Source: JAZKFP01 sp040386355
Lineage (GTDB): Bacteria; Pseudomonadota; Gammaproteobacteria; Pseudomonadales; UBA6940
Length of the DNA: 26,202 nucleotides
Reading direction: 5' to 3'
Assembly (NCBI GenBank): GCA_040386355.1
Contig: JAZKFP010000158.1
Location: forward strand, 1 to 26,202
Shown: positions 1 to 7,261 of the stretch, piece by piece
Layout: each line of letters begins with the position of its first letter
Position numbering within the stretch: the first letter of the stretch is position 1
Notes under the pieces: model-generated
Databases searched by the model: none
What the model was told of the DNA's origin: nothing
What the model saw: only the letters and a program-made list of their open reading frames with translations
Program-made: the position numbers and the translations under genes

Positions 1-62
1 GCAATCGTTACATCAAAATTACCATTTTGAATAAGCATTAAATCATTATTTTCTGCTGACAT
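1..62 (-). CDS. Unknown protein, N-terminal fragment (runs off the left edge)
   Basis: An ATG at 62-60 lies two bases after the sctV stop codon (67-65) and opens a frame that stays open to the window edge; the first residues read MSAENNDLMLIQNGNFDVTI. The tight spacing suggests it is co-transcribed with sctV. Twenty residues are too few to name a family. In Yersinia the gene after the sctV homologue is lcrR, but nothing here supports that identity. Confidence 0.55.
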   Translation of the reverse strand, partial: MSAENNDLMLIQNGNFDVTI

Positions 63-64
63 AA

Positions 65-2140
65 CTAAATCCGAATATGATCAATAGGAGTTACTTTAAA
101 ATCTTGGTGAATTTCTTGATAAGAAAGCACATGAATATGTGGGAAATCGTTGTCAATTACTTTTCTGACATATCGACGAATATCAATATGCGTCACGATA
201 ACCGGTTTCTGTGAATGAATGGGTTGTGCCATTTCATGGTTTTTAATAAATTCAATAATTTTAGCAGACACGTTATTTGGTAACGCGCAATAGGTTCCTG
301 CTGATGTATTACGAATATTTTTTCTAAATAACTCTTCAATTTCCTCGGAAAGTAAAAAGCAAGGTATGAGGTTATGATCATTTGCAGCCGCATGTGATAT
401 TTGTCTTGAAAGTGCACAGCGACAATGCTCGGTTAATAAAATAATATCTTTTTCTTTAGGTGCCCAGTTTATTAATGTTTCGGCAATTACTCTTAGATTT
501 CGAATCGAAACGGATTCTGAAACTAATCGTTTTAAGATTTCAGTAAAACGTCCAAGTGGCAAATTTCTATTAAGTTCTTTGGATATTTCGGCTGCATCTT
601 TCTCAAGCATATCCGATAATAGTTTTCCTTCTTGAATCGTAATAAATGATTCTGCATTTCGGCGAATAAAATCAGCAAAATGAAATCCAATACCTTTTAA
701 TGGAGTAATATATTGAATATTCATTTTTTTTAATTTTTCTTCTTGATCTTGGTCAACCCAAGATAGCGCAGCAATAAGTTCATCTTTTTCATAGGGAATA
801 CGGTATTTTTTCAGTGTTTCGCTTCCGTAGTTAATACCGTATTTATTGAAATGGGTTACACCGTATTCAACGGGAACTTCATGCAGTAAAACTGCATATT
901 TTGGATACACAATATTGGGTGTTAATCGAACTTGAATAACTGGCATTGGAATGCCTAATGTTGAGTAGAGAATATTTCTCACTAAAATCATTTCATTATT
1001 TAATGATTGAGCGGTTAACTGAGTTAATGTGTCTGTATGCATTTCAATCATAATCGGAACAGTTAACCCACCCTCTTTTGCCTTTTCTCCTTTAGCTGTT
1101 CGAGGAGCAGGATTACCATCGCTGTCAATTAAGGATGAATTAAATGACTCAGGGCTGCCTAATACTGCAGCTTCATCTTTTGTCTTTTTGTAGGTTAATG
1201 CCCAACCCGCATAAAATAATCCAGCGGCTAAACCCAAAATAAGTACAGTAGGAAATCCAGGAATTGCGGCGAATAATAAGAGTAATACGGCACCAACAAA
1301 TATTGCGGCTGGTTTTGCACTTAGTTGATTAATTATATCGGAGCCAACGTCTTTGGAATCTTCAGAATTAATACGAGTAACCATCATACCGGCAGTAATA
1401 GAAATAATTAATGCTGGAATTTGAGTAACTAATCCATCGCCAATGGTTAAAATAGTATATTTTTGAACTGCGACCGCAGCTTCAAGTCCTTCTCTAAACA
1501 TTCCAATACTAATACCACCAATGATGTTCACGAAAATAATAATAATGCCGGCAATTGCATCACCTTTTACGAATTTCATGGCGCCGTCCATGGAACCATA
1601 TAATTGACTTTCTTTTTGAATTTCTTCACGACGAATGCGCACTTCGGCGTGATCGACTAAACCAGCACGTAAATCCGCATCAATACTCATTTGTTTTCCA
1701 GGCATACCATCTAAGGAAAATCGTGCGGCTACTTCTGCAATTCGTTCTGAACCTTTGGTAATTACAATAAATTGAACAATAGTAATGATGGAGAAAATTA
1801 CGATTCCAACGGCTAAGTCACCGCCCACTACAAACTCACCAAAGGTTTCAACAATTGCCCCAGCGTGACCTTCGAGTAGAATTAATCGCGTTGTGGTGAT
1901 AGATAAAGCTAATCGAAAAATAGTTGTTAATAATAAAATCGTAGGAAACGAAATTAATTCTAATGGACTTTTCATATACACAGCAGACATCAACAAAATA
2001 ACGGACATTGCGATGTTGCTACCAATCAAGATATCTACTAATTCAGGAGGAATAGGCAAAATCATCATAAAGATGATGCCAATTAATAAAACAGGAACAG
2101 CTAAGTCACCGCGAAAAAGAAATTTTCTAAACAAATTCAT
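65..2140 (-). CDS. sctV: SctV, T3SS export-gate protein (FHIPEP/FlhA/LcrD family)
   Basis: Inner-membrane export gate whose cytoplasmic domain forms the nonameric ring that receives substrates. The 691 residues match the family's usual length. Residues 1 to about 320 hold the membrane segments, starting with a hydrophobic stretch at 13-32. The FHIPEP signature region lies at about 130-157 (GSERIAEVAARFSLDGMPGK followed by SIDADL). Residues from about 340 to the end form the cytoplasmic domain, ending with LSYQEI and a short basic-aliphatic tail as in other SctV proteins. The start is ATG after a hydrophobic-compatible N-terminus (MNLFRKF). It follows two small genes in the order yscX-yscY-lcrD known from Yersinia. 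FlhA is the alternative, but the whole neighbourhood is injectisome and no flagellar gene is seen. Confidence 0.97.
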   Translation of the reverse strand: MNLFRKFLFRGDLAVPVLLIGIIFMMILPIPPELVDILIGSNIAMSVILLMSAVYMKSPLELISFPTILLLTTIFRLALSITTTRLILLEGHAGAIVETFGEFVVGGDLAVGIVIFSIITIVQFIVITKGSERIAEVAARFSLDGMPGKQMSIDADLRAGLVDHAEVRIRREEIQKESQLYGSMDGAMKFVKGDAIAGIIIIFVNIIGGISIGMFREGLEAAVAVQKYTILTIGDGLVTQIPALIISITAGMMVTRINSEDSKDVGSDIINQLSAKPAAIFVGAVLLLLFAAIPGFPTVLILGLAAGLFYAGWALTYKKTKDEAAVLGSPESFNSSLIDSDGNPAPRTAKGEKAKEGGLTVPIMIEMHTDTLTQLTAQSLNNEMILVRNILYSTLGIPMPVIQVRLTPNIVYPKYAVLLHEVPVEYGVTHFNKYGINYGSETLKKYRIPYEKDELIAALSWVDQDQEEKLKKMNIQYITPLKGIGFHFADFIRRNAESFITIQEGKLLSDMLEKDAAEISKELNRNLPLGRFTEILKRLVSESVSIRNLRVIAETLINWAPKEKDIILLTEHCRCALSRQISHAAANDHNLIPCFLLSEEIEELFRKNIRNTSAGTYCALPNNVSAKIIEFIKNHEMAQPIHSQKPVIVTHIDIRRYVRKVIDNDFPHIHVLSYQEIHQDFKVTPIDHIRI

Positions 2141-2234
2141 AGTTACTTAACCTGTTGTTTCCACAATTTATTTCGTTTTATGTGAGGTATATTTTAAAAA
2201 CTATCTATCCAATCCTATTTTAAAAACTGAATAC

Positions 2235-2600
2235 CTAACCTAAACCTTTTTCCTCAAAAACATTCGGCTTATTCAATATAGGCTCTATAGCATCATTAAG
2301 TAGCGGATCTACAGGAAATTCATTTTGAATTTGGTTTATGGCATTTAAAATCTTGTTTAATACGTTTTCAGATTTGGATTTAATATTTTGGAGTTGGAGC
2401 CGTCTTTGGCGCATATTTCTCACAACTTGCTGCATATTTTTTTGGTGTGCACAAAATTCTAAAATTGAAATAACCCATATATCCTGTGGATAGTCTTCTA
2501 ATAATAAAGACGATATAGCTAATGCTTCATCGTATTTACCCATAGCTGCATACGACGCCGCGATAGACAAAATTTGATAACAGGATTTATTTGAACTCAA
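2235..2600 (-). CDS. Small TPR protein, SctY (YscY)-like candidate
   Basis: A 121-residue helical protein. Residues about 5-40 form a convincing TPR unit (SYAAMGKYDEALAISSLLLE, with the G-Y-EAL pattern and a following DYPQD turn), and further helices follow. The start appears to be TTG at 2600-2598: AGGGA lies 10 bases upstream, and starting at the next ATG (inside the TPR) would remove its first helix. Two bases separate it from the stop of the preceding gene, so coupling is likely. In Yersinia YscY is a ~114-residue TPR protein encoded just before the sctV homologue; it binds YscX and SctV and is needed for early export. Size, fold and position agree; sequence identity to YscY was not tested. 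A generic T3SS chaperone is the alternative. Confidence 0.55.
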   Translation of the reverse strand: MSSNKSCYQILSIAASYAAMGKYDEALAISSLLLEDYPQDIWVISILEFCAHQKNMQQVVRNMRQRRLQLQNIKSKSENVLNKILNAINQIQNEFPVDPLLNDAIEPILNKPNVFEEKGLG

Positions 2601-2602
2601 AG

Positions 2603-2962
2603 TTATGCATCCCTATTTGTATTTTCACTAATCATTTCATTGGCTTGTAGCCAATCGTTTAACACTTCCATACCACGTCGTACTGATTTTTTTGAATTTT
2701 GTTCATTGCGTTTAAGAAGCTGTTTAACCGACCACTGTATAGGTTGCGTTAAACCCTCACCTTGCGACGTTTTTGAAGATATCAGCATTCCGAGTAAAGA
2801 AAAAAACTTTTCATTTTCACTTTGAAACAGTGCGTAATAATTTGCATAGTTGTGAATAATATTGGATGAAACAATTTCTAAAGGATTTTTCTGTTGTGTG
2901 GTGTAAATACCAGCAGTGTGTTCGCCTACGGTGGTAATGCCTTTGGAAAGCTCTAATTTCAT
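2603..2962 (-). CDS. Small protein in SctX (YscX) position
   Basis: A 119-residue soluble, mostly helical protein with no signal peptide. I do not recognise it by motif. It lies directly before the TPR gene and sctV, the place yscX (about 122 residues) takes in yscX-yscY-lcrD. The central segment (YANYYALFQSENEKFFSLLG) is aromatic and probably helical, and the C-terminal third is charged and helical, as expected if it pairs with the TPR protein downstream. The ATG at 2962 has AAGGAGAA six bases upstream, a strong ribosome binding site. Assignment rests on order and size only. A secreted regulator is possible. Confidence 0.45.
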   Translation of the reverse strand: MKLELSKGITTVGEHTAGIYTTQQKNPLEIVSSNIIHNYANYYALFQSENEKFFSLLGMLISSKTSQGEGLTQPIQWSVKQLLKRNEQNSKKSVRRGMEVLNDWLQANEMISENTNRDA

Positions 2963-2972
2963 ATTATTCTCC

Positions 2973-3965
2973 TTAACAGGCGCGGCTTATTATGGAACGA
3001 ATGACATACACTTGTTGTGTTTTAATCATGGTGTGTTGGCTATTACAGGACGATTTAATCCATTGACTAAAGGCATTAATGTCTCGAGTCTGATTTGGAA
3101 AAGTATTTACCCAATACGCTGCATAAGCAGTCACTTCGCCTACCGACAATGAAGTTCCGCCAGAATTGACCATCGTATTTCGAAAGGGATTCCATACCGT
3201 AACACCTACTGAAATATCGGGGTTTAATCCAAGCGTCCATTTTTCGCCTGTATTTGCGTATTCGTATAATTCATTGCTCTTGCTTAATCGAGTTACTGAA
3301 ATAACGTCATTTAGTCGCGCAGGAATAGTCATATGATCCGCCCGATCATTTCCTACCGATGCAAAAATCAAAATTCCTTTTTGAGATAATTTCGTTAATA
3401 AAACTTGAATTTGATCGGAGGCGTATTCAGAAAAAGTACCAGCAGGAATAGCTATTATTTTAATTTGATTTTTATGCTCTGGATCGGAAGTAATTTCATC
3501 AATCCACATTAATGCAGCAATAACGGAAGCTGGATGCGCACCTTTTTCAGAATCAATAATGCGCATACTTAATAATGACCAATTTCGTAAAGCCACCGGA
3601 TTAATTGCCTGCATGGTGTTAGCCATCGATTGCGCAACCCAGGACCCATGCGGAATTAATTCATTCCCCATTCTAAATCCACCATCGTGCGGCGCTTGAA
3701 TATCTTTGGTAGAAAAACTTAGATTAATAACTTTTTCTTTTGAACTAAGGTCGACTTGACCGAGGACTGGTATTTTTAAATGATCTTGGCTTACTCCGGT
3801 ATCTAACAGAGCAATCCAAGATCGTTGAGAAGAATCATACGCAAAGACATTACAGGCAATAATTAGGCTCGTATAAAAAACAACAAGATTAATTAGACCA
3901 CGTTTTAATTTCTTTCTTTTTTTGATTAATTTCTTCGAATACTGAAACCATTCGTGCCAAATCAT
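2973..3965 (-). CDS. Exported subtilisin-like serine protease (S8 family)
   Basis: All three catalytic residues are visible, numbered from the ATG at 3965: Asp55 in IALLDTGV, His106 in PHGSWVAQSMA and Ser272 in SGGTSLS. The oxyanion Asn206 lies in FASVGND. The protein (330 residues) begins with a strongly basic n-region (residues 11-22) and a hydrophobic segment (23-41). IIAC at 35-38 fits a lipobox, and VFA at 40-42 fits signal peptidase I, so it acts outside the cytoplasm, perhaps membrane-anchored. The frame is open further upstream to 4067, but that would add a stretch antisense-free yet deep inside the motB-like gene. The ATG at 3965 still overlaps that gene by 77 bases, which suggests coupling. 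Substrate unknown; a target in the neighbouring stator or secreted proteins is inference. Confidence 0.85.
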   Translation of the reverse strand: MIWHEWFQYSKKLIKKRKKLKRGLINLVVFYTSLIIACNVFAYDSSQRSWIALLDTGVSQDHLKIPVLGQVDLSSKEKVINLSFSTKDIQAPHDGGFRMGNELIPHGSWVAQSMANTMQAINPVALRNWSLLSMRIIDSEKGAHPASVIAALMWIDEITSDPEHKNQIKIIAIPAGTFSEYASDQIQVLLTKLSQKGILIFASVGNDRADHMTIPARLNDVISVTRLSKSNELYEYANTGEKWTLGLNPDISVGVTVWNPFRNTMVNSGGTSLSVGEVTAYAAYWVNTFPNQTRDINAFSQWIKSSCNSQHTMIKTQQVYVIRSIISRAC

Positions 3966-4782
3966 TCCGATCGTGTAAGCGGAAACGGATGGTAATTCTG
4001 CGGTTTTCGTTCTTTTGTTTTGGAGTACGGTCGTATTCATAAATGGGTCGGGACGCACTATAACCACTTACATAAAAGAGGCCATCACCACTCGCGTTTT
4101 TCATTCCTGAAAAGACAGATCCGTAGGTATTATCCGCGTACAAAGCATTTAAAAAGCTTATGGCTCGATGGGCTGACAAGCCCCAATTATCCATAAACAA
4201 ACCTGGCGCTGGGTCAGTATCTGTATGCCCTTCGATAGCAATGCTTTCAAAAAGTAAAAAGTTTTTATCTTTTATTAACGTTTGTGCTAATGCATCAGCT
4301 ATTTTTGCAATTTTATTTTGAGAAAGAGTAGGAATTTGATGGCCGCCCTTTGAAAAAAAGACTTCATCGACGGGAATTTGCAATACGCTTAAATCATCGG
4401 ATACTTCTACTCGAACACCTTTTTTAAGTAATACATCTTTTAAACGATCAATCACACGGCCACTTTGCTCACGTTTTTCCCGTAAGCCATAGACTTCTCG
4501 ATTCAGTAATTTTGTTAAAATATCTTCTGCAGCACCTTGGGCGCCAACCATTTCCGGATCAAGCTCTGAAATATCTTGGAACTGGCGTTCGACATAATCA
4601 ACTTTTGCTTCAAGTGGACCTTTTTCATTTTTTTCTACAACGCCTTGGATTTTTCCTTGCGTCATCATGAAATAAAGCGTGGTTAAAATGAATATTAAAA
4701 TACACGCAGCCATTAAATCAAAAAATGGGATGAAAAAGGGATTGGGTTCTTCAGGTTGAATTTCTTCTTGATACTTCTGCAT
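3889..4782 (-). CDS. MotB/ZorB-like stator subunit with OmpA-type peptidoglycan-binding domain
   Basis: A 297-residue inner-membrane protein. One N-terminal transmembrane helix (about 18-41) carries Asp22 in PFFDLMAACIL, the position of the proton-carrying aspartate of MotB and ZorB. A charged helical linker follows (about 45-125). The OmpA/MotB C-terminal domain spans about 130-270 with EGHTDTDP, the LSAHRA helix, GYSASRP and NRRITIRF, all motifs of peptidoglycan anchoring. It follows the MotA-like gene after a 361-base gap filled with repeats. A repeat element ends 5 bases before the start codon and supplies the GGAAGG ribosome binding site. It most likely forms a proton-driven 5:2 stator with the upstream gene product. 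Flagellar MotB is less likely because no flagellar genes are nearby; ZorB-like architecture fits well. Confidence 0.85.
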   Translation of the reverse strand: MQKYQEEIQPEEPNPFFIPFFDLMAACILIFILTTLYFMMTQGKIQGVVEKNEKGPLEAKVDYVERQFQDISELDPEMVGAQGAAEDILTKLLNREVYGLREKREQSGRVIDRLKDVLLKKGVRVEVSDDLSVLQIPVDEVFFSKGGHQIPTLSQNKIAKIADALAQTLIKDKNFLLFESIAIEGHTDTDPAPGLFMDNWGLSAHRAISFLNALYADNTYGSVFSGMKNASGDGLFYVSGYSASRPIYEYDRTPKQKNENRRITIRFRLHDRNDLARMVSVFEEINQKKKEIKTWSN

Positions 4783-4787
4783 TTAAA

Positions 4788-4910
4788 TATACCTTCCCCA
4801 TAATGATTTCCAGGTTGTTGCAAAGCTCTCTCACATGCTCACGTACTTAACTGTACGCTCCGCTGCTTCGTTTACTTTGCGCCTACTGGAAAACCATTCT
4901 GGGTTTGGGA
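4788..4910. repeat. Inverted-repeat element family B, copy at the motB-like start
   Basis: About 123 bp matching the copy at 24491-24616 along its length: TATACC at the left end, then CATAATGATTT, a TGCTCAC core, GCTCCGC and GGAAAACCATTCTG near the right end. The ends are imperfect inverted repeats of each other (ATAATGATTTCC against the complement of GGAAAACCATTCT). No coding capacity; it resembles a MITE or other palindromic intergenic repeat. Its left end lies 5 bp upstream of the motB-like start codon. Confidence 0.7.
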
Positions 4911-4966
4911 TTCAGTAGCGCTACAAACTCAATATTTTTTTAAAAAATTCAATAATGATTTAAAAC

Positions 4967-4986
4967 GGGCGAATAATTATTCGCCC
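4967..4986. repeat. 20-bp perfect palindrome GGGCGAATAATTATTCGCCC
   Basis: A self-complementary 20-mer, repeated exactly at 5083-5102 and with one change at 15679-15698. It is flanked by CTAC on one side. There is no T-run after it, so it is not an obvious terminator; it looks like a short dispersed palindromic repeat. Confidence 0.8.
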
Positions 4987-5082
4987 CTACGAAAATCAAC
5001 ACCATCTTAAAATTACTAAATCATATTTATTGCACATGTTAAATTTTAATAGTGAAAAGGCACTTTAACTTTAGCGGCGTTG

Positions 5083-5102
5083 GGGCGAATAATTATTCGC
5101 CC
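5083..5102. repeat. 20-bp perfect palindrome, second copy
   Basis: Identical to 4967-4986. The two copies bracket about 96 bp of AT-rich sequence and could be the ends of one small element or two separate insertions. Confidence 0.8.
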
Positions 5103-5143
5103 GCTGTTATTAACCCGTCACTATTGCTAATTAAATTCATTCT

Positions 5144-5947
5144 TTACGGCACAACGGATCGCAATCCTTCCCTTAACCCACCTTCACGACCTACTGCAGG
5201 TTTTGTCAAACGAACCGCTAAATCTTGGCGCAGATATTCAATTTGCTTAACCATCATTTCCATTAAATATTTATCGGTCTTTTCTTCAAAAAATCGATCA
5301 ATTTCTAATTCAATTTCCCTACAACGGTTTTCCAATTTGAAAATAAATTTATTGATAACAGCGCTGGAAATCAAACTAAATACCACACCCCAAATGGATG
5401 TCATAAATGCAATCGAAGCACCTTGCAAAACATTTTGCACGCTCATTTTCATTTGTTCAGAATCACCGGAAATATCAACGCCACCAATGCCCAATTGAAT
5501 ACCGATAAAGGTTCCTAATAAACCCATACCCACTAATAAACCGGGTAAGAATTTTTTAGACATTAATCGTTGACGTTCTTCACCAATTAATTCATGACGT
5601 ATCCATTGCCCAATTGGCGTGGTAATTAATCCACGAACATTGCGGCTAAAAACGGGCCAGCGCTCAACATGCGAATCTAATGCGTCAAAGACTTCAATTA
5701 AATTTGGCGCGAGCGTATGACGAAAATCTGACGTTTTTTCTAACAGCGGCGCAGTGTAGGATTTTAATTGGCTCAACATCTGTTGAAATCGATTCAACTT
5801 GGAGCGTATCCGCACATAATCGACAAAAAATAAATTAATAAAAATAATAAAAGCAACGTAAATAAAGGCCCAAAAGAGCGCCGAAGCGCCCTCAAGGTCT
5901 CCACTAAACATTTTCCCCACACTCGGCAATAGTACCGATAAATCCAT
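5144..5947 (-). CDS. MotA/ZorA/ExbB-type proton channel subunit
   Basis: A 267-residue inner-membrane protein with the layout of stator A subunits: one N-terminal helix (about 23-45), a long cytoplasmic helical stretch (46-130), then two closely spaced helices. The first (about 133-156) has GLLVGMGLLGTFIGIQLGIG and the second (about 176-200) has AFMTSIWGVVFS, the pore-lining Gly/Thr/Ser pattern of the MotA/TolQ/ExbB family; LGTFIG followed by TSIWG is closest to ZorA as I know it. The long cytoplasmic tail of ZorA is missing; the C-terminus ends about 65 residues after the last helix. Start ATG at 5947 with GGGTGG upstream. It follows sctF by 25 bases and is probably co-transcribed. Pairs with the MotB-like protein downstream. 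Confidence 0.88.
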   Translation of the reverse strand: MDLSVLLPSVGKMFSGDLEGASALFWAFIYVAFIIFINLFFVDYVRIRSKLNRFQQMLSQLKSYTAPLLEKTSDFRHTLAPNLIEVFDALDSHVERWPVFSRNVRGLITTPIGQWIRHELIGEERQRLMSKKFLPGLLVGMGLLGTFIGIQLGIGGVDISGDSEQMKMSVQNVLQGASIAFMTSIWGVVFSLISSAVINKFIFKLENRCREIELEIDRFFEEKTDKYLMEMMVKQIEYLRQDLAVRLTKPAVGREGGLREGLRSVVP

Positions 5948-5972
5948 ACATCCACCCTACAGTTATTATTTA

Positions 5973-6296
5973 TTACAATTTCTGTGCAGCAAAATCACCA
6001 AAATCCTTAATTAATGACGTAACGGAAAATAATGTTTTTAATGCCGTTCCAAAAACCATCATAGAAAGCATAAATTGCGCCATTTCACCTACATCAAATA
6101 CTGTTTTATCATCTCCAGTTCCAGCCGCAATTTGATCTGCAGTGTCTGCCTCCCCAACTACTTCATCTGCGGCAATTTTTCCCGCATGTACAGTTGCTTG
6201 ATCGTAAGCTTTTCCCACTGCATCCGCTAAAATTTGTCCGAGCGCTACAATATCTAACGCTCTACCATCCACGCCCCCAAAATCATAACCTGGCAT
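5973..6296 (-). CDS. sctF: SctF-like needle subunit candidate
   Basis: A 107-residue protein with needle-protein features: an N-terminal DIVALGQILADAVGKAYDQA helix resembling the YscF pattern, a loop, and a C-terminal amphipathic helix ending in IKDFGDFAAQKL, similar in layout to the MKDLMQGILQKF end of YscF. It is longer than the usual 80-90 residues because of a Gly/Ala/Asp/Glu-rich insertion at about 45-65, and its C-terminal helix is unusually hydrophobic. It has one of the strongest ribosome binding sites in the window (TAGGAGA, six bases before ATG), as expected for a subunit needed in over a hundred copies. Position next to sctI supports the call. Another polymerising T3SS protein is the alternative. 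Confidence 0.62.
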   Translation of the reverse strand: MPGYDFGGVDGRALDIVALGQILADAVGKAYDQATVHAGKIAADEVVGEADTADQIAAGTGDDKTVFDVGEMAQFMLSMMVFGTALKTLFSVTSLIKDFGDFAAQKL

Positions 6297-6305
6297 AAAT
6301 TTCTC

Positions 6306-6536
6306 CTAATAGTTTTTTTCAGTTAATTTTAAAATCTTTTTTATCATAAATTCTAAATTTCTAACTGCATGTACACTCTCCTTATTAAGAATTGACAAAT
6401 TGTTTTCTTTAAGTTTTTCAATTTTATGATTTACATCTATTAGCCACTCATTATTATATTTTTTATCAATAAAAAAATCTAATTGTTCAGTTTTATTAAT
6501 AAAATGTTCGAAACTATGCCACATATTAAACCTCAT
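6306..6536 (-). CDS. Small helical protein between sctI and sctF
   Basis: A 76-residue, lysine- and asparagine-rich, all-helical protein with no motif I recognise. Its ATG overlaps the sctI stop as ATGA (6536-6533), and it ends nine bases before the sctF start, so translation is coupled. In other T3SS loci, small helical chaperones that keep needle or rod subunits monomeric (YscE, YscG) lie close to those genes. A chaperone or co-chaperone role is a positional guess. Confidence 0.6.
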   Translation of the reverse strand: MRFNMWHSFEHFINKTEQLDFFIDKKYNNEWLIDVNHKIEKLKENNLSILNKESVHAVRNLEFMIKKILKLTEKNY

Positions 6537-6901
6537 GACTTTAATAGAGTTGAAAAAGCTTCAGATAATTTACTTGCACCACCGTATTGCACTTTCATAA
6601 TTGCAGTTATATCTATCATTGTCATTTGCAATTTAAACAAAGCTTTCATATCTCCTGGATTGTAGTTTTGCATTAATTCTCCTAATTTATATTGTTGGTC
6701 AAGATAACTACCCCGTAATTTTAACAATACTGTTTGTACTATTGAGTCCATAGATTGACTTTTATCAATTAGTGGTGAACTTTGCAATGAAAAAACTTCT
6801 ACAAATTTTTCTGATTTATGAGCTTTTGGATCTAAAAAAACATCTGCTGTTAAAGCAGGTTTGCCAGAAAAATCTAATATATTAATCGCTTGAACACTCA
6901 T
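6533..6901 (-). CDS. sctI: SctI inner-rod protein (YscI/HrpB family)
   Basis: 122 residues, close to YscI (115). The C-terminal half has the family pattern: a helix around 58-80 (IVQTVLLKLRGSYLDQQYKL), then GDMKALFKLQMTMIDITAIM, then a last helix VQYGGASKLSEAFSTLLKS. This corresponds to the YscI layout of a predicted helix, a PNDLM-like turn with an LMxxQ helix, and a final helix ending in a short basic tail. The rod forms the channel between the export gate and the needle. The ATG at 6901 has AAGGA about 8 bases upstream. Its place beside the needle gene fits the yscF-yscG-yscH-yscI region in rearranged order. Confidence 0.78.
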   Translation of the reverse strand: MSVQAINILDFSGKPALTADVFLDPKAHKSEKFVEVFSLQSSPLIDKSQSMDSIVQTVLLKLRGSYLDQQYKLGELMQNYNPGDMKALFKLQMTMIDITAIMKVQYGGASKLSEAFSTLLKS

Positions 6902-6926
6902 AATTGTTTCCTTATTTTATGTATGA

Positions 6927-7247
6927 TTATTTTTCTTCAATTTCATTTACCATATCTTGTGCCCAACCTCCTATATTCATCATGAAAGTTGGTAATCCAT
7001 CTATCATAGCTGCTTTTACCTCGGCTTCATCCCCTACAGGTAAACCATTCGCATCACATTCAATACCGTAATTGTCATGATTGGGGTTTATGCAAGGGGC
7101 ATGAGGCGTTAAAAAATCTGCAAAACTAGACTTTACATTATTTACTTGCCACAACGAATTCCAGTCAGTGTTTTTTATCGCGTCCGCAGAATTTAACGAG
7201 TTTGAATTTCGGATATTATCTGCATTATTAATCACATTTATTTCCAT
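6927..7247 (-). CDS. Small protein of unknown function, probably secreted or T3SS-associated
   Basis: 106 residues, Asn- and Asp-rich at the N-terminus (MEINVINNADNIRNSNSLNS, of the flexible polar kind common in T3SS export signals). Two cysteines about 12 residues apart flank NPNHDNYGI, then DANGLPVGDEAEV. The C-terminus is helical. It lies 14 bases after the repeat protein and 25 bases before sctI, so it belongs to the operon. No known family is recognised; secretion is inferred from composition and place only. Confidence 0.65.
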   Translation of the reverse strand: MEINVINNADNIRNSNSLNSADAIKNTDWNSLWQVNNVKSSFADFLTPHAPCINPNHDNYGIECDANGLPVGDEAEVKAAMIDGLPTFMMNIGGWAQDMVNEIEEK

Positions 7248-7261
7248 ATTAAATCTCTTAA

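Larger units (their letters stand above)
4783..5143. other. 361-base intergenic region filled with repeats
   Basis: There is no credible gene between the motA-like and motB-like genes. The region holds an inverted-repeat element of about 123 bp abutting the motB-like start, and two copies of a perfect 20-bp palindrome about 116 bp apart. Forward frames that cross it continue antisense into the motA-like gene and do not look like protein. Confidence 0.8.

Noticed and set aside
3966..4067. Upstream extension of the subtilase to 4067
   Set aside because: It would place 34 more residues before the basic, hydrophobic signal sequence and lie wholly within the motB-like gene; ATG at 3965 gives a more sensible exported protein.
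4967..5102. CRISPR array
   Set aside because: Only two copies of a palindrome at one distance, no further repeats, and no cas genes in the window.
5052..5498. Forward 148-codon open frame in the stator region
   Set aside because: Two thirds of it is antisense to the motA-like gene, which has clear membrane and pore motifs; the rest crosses a repeat palindrome. Its composition is not protein-like.
3889..5947. Zorya anti-phage system
   Set aside because: The A and B subunits resemble ZorA/ZorB, but ZorA's long cytoplasmic tail is missing, and no ZorC, ZorD, ZorE, ZorF or ZorG candidate is nearby; the genes around are T3SS and a subtilase.
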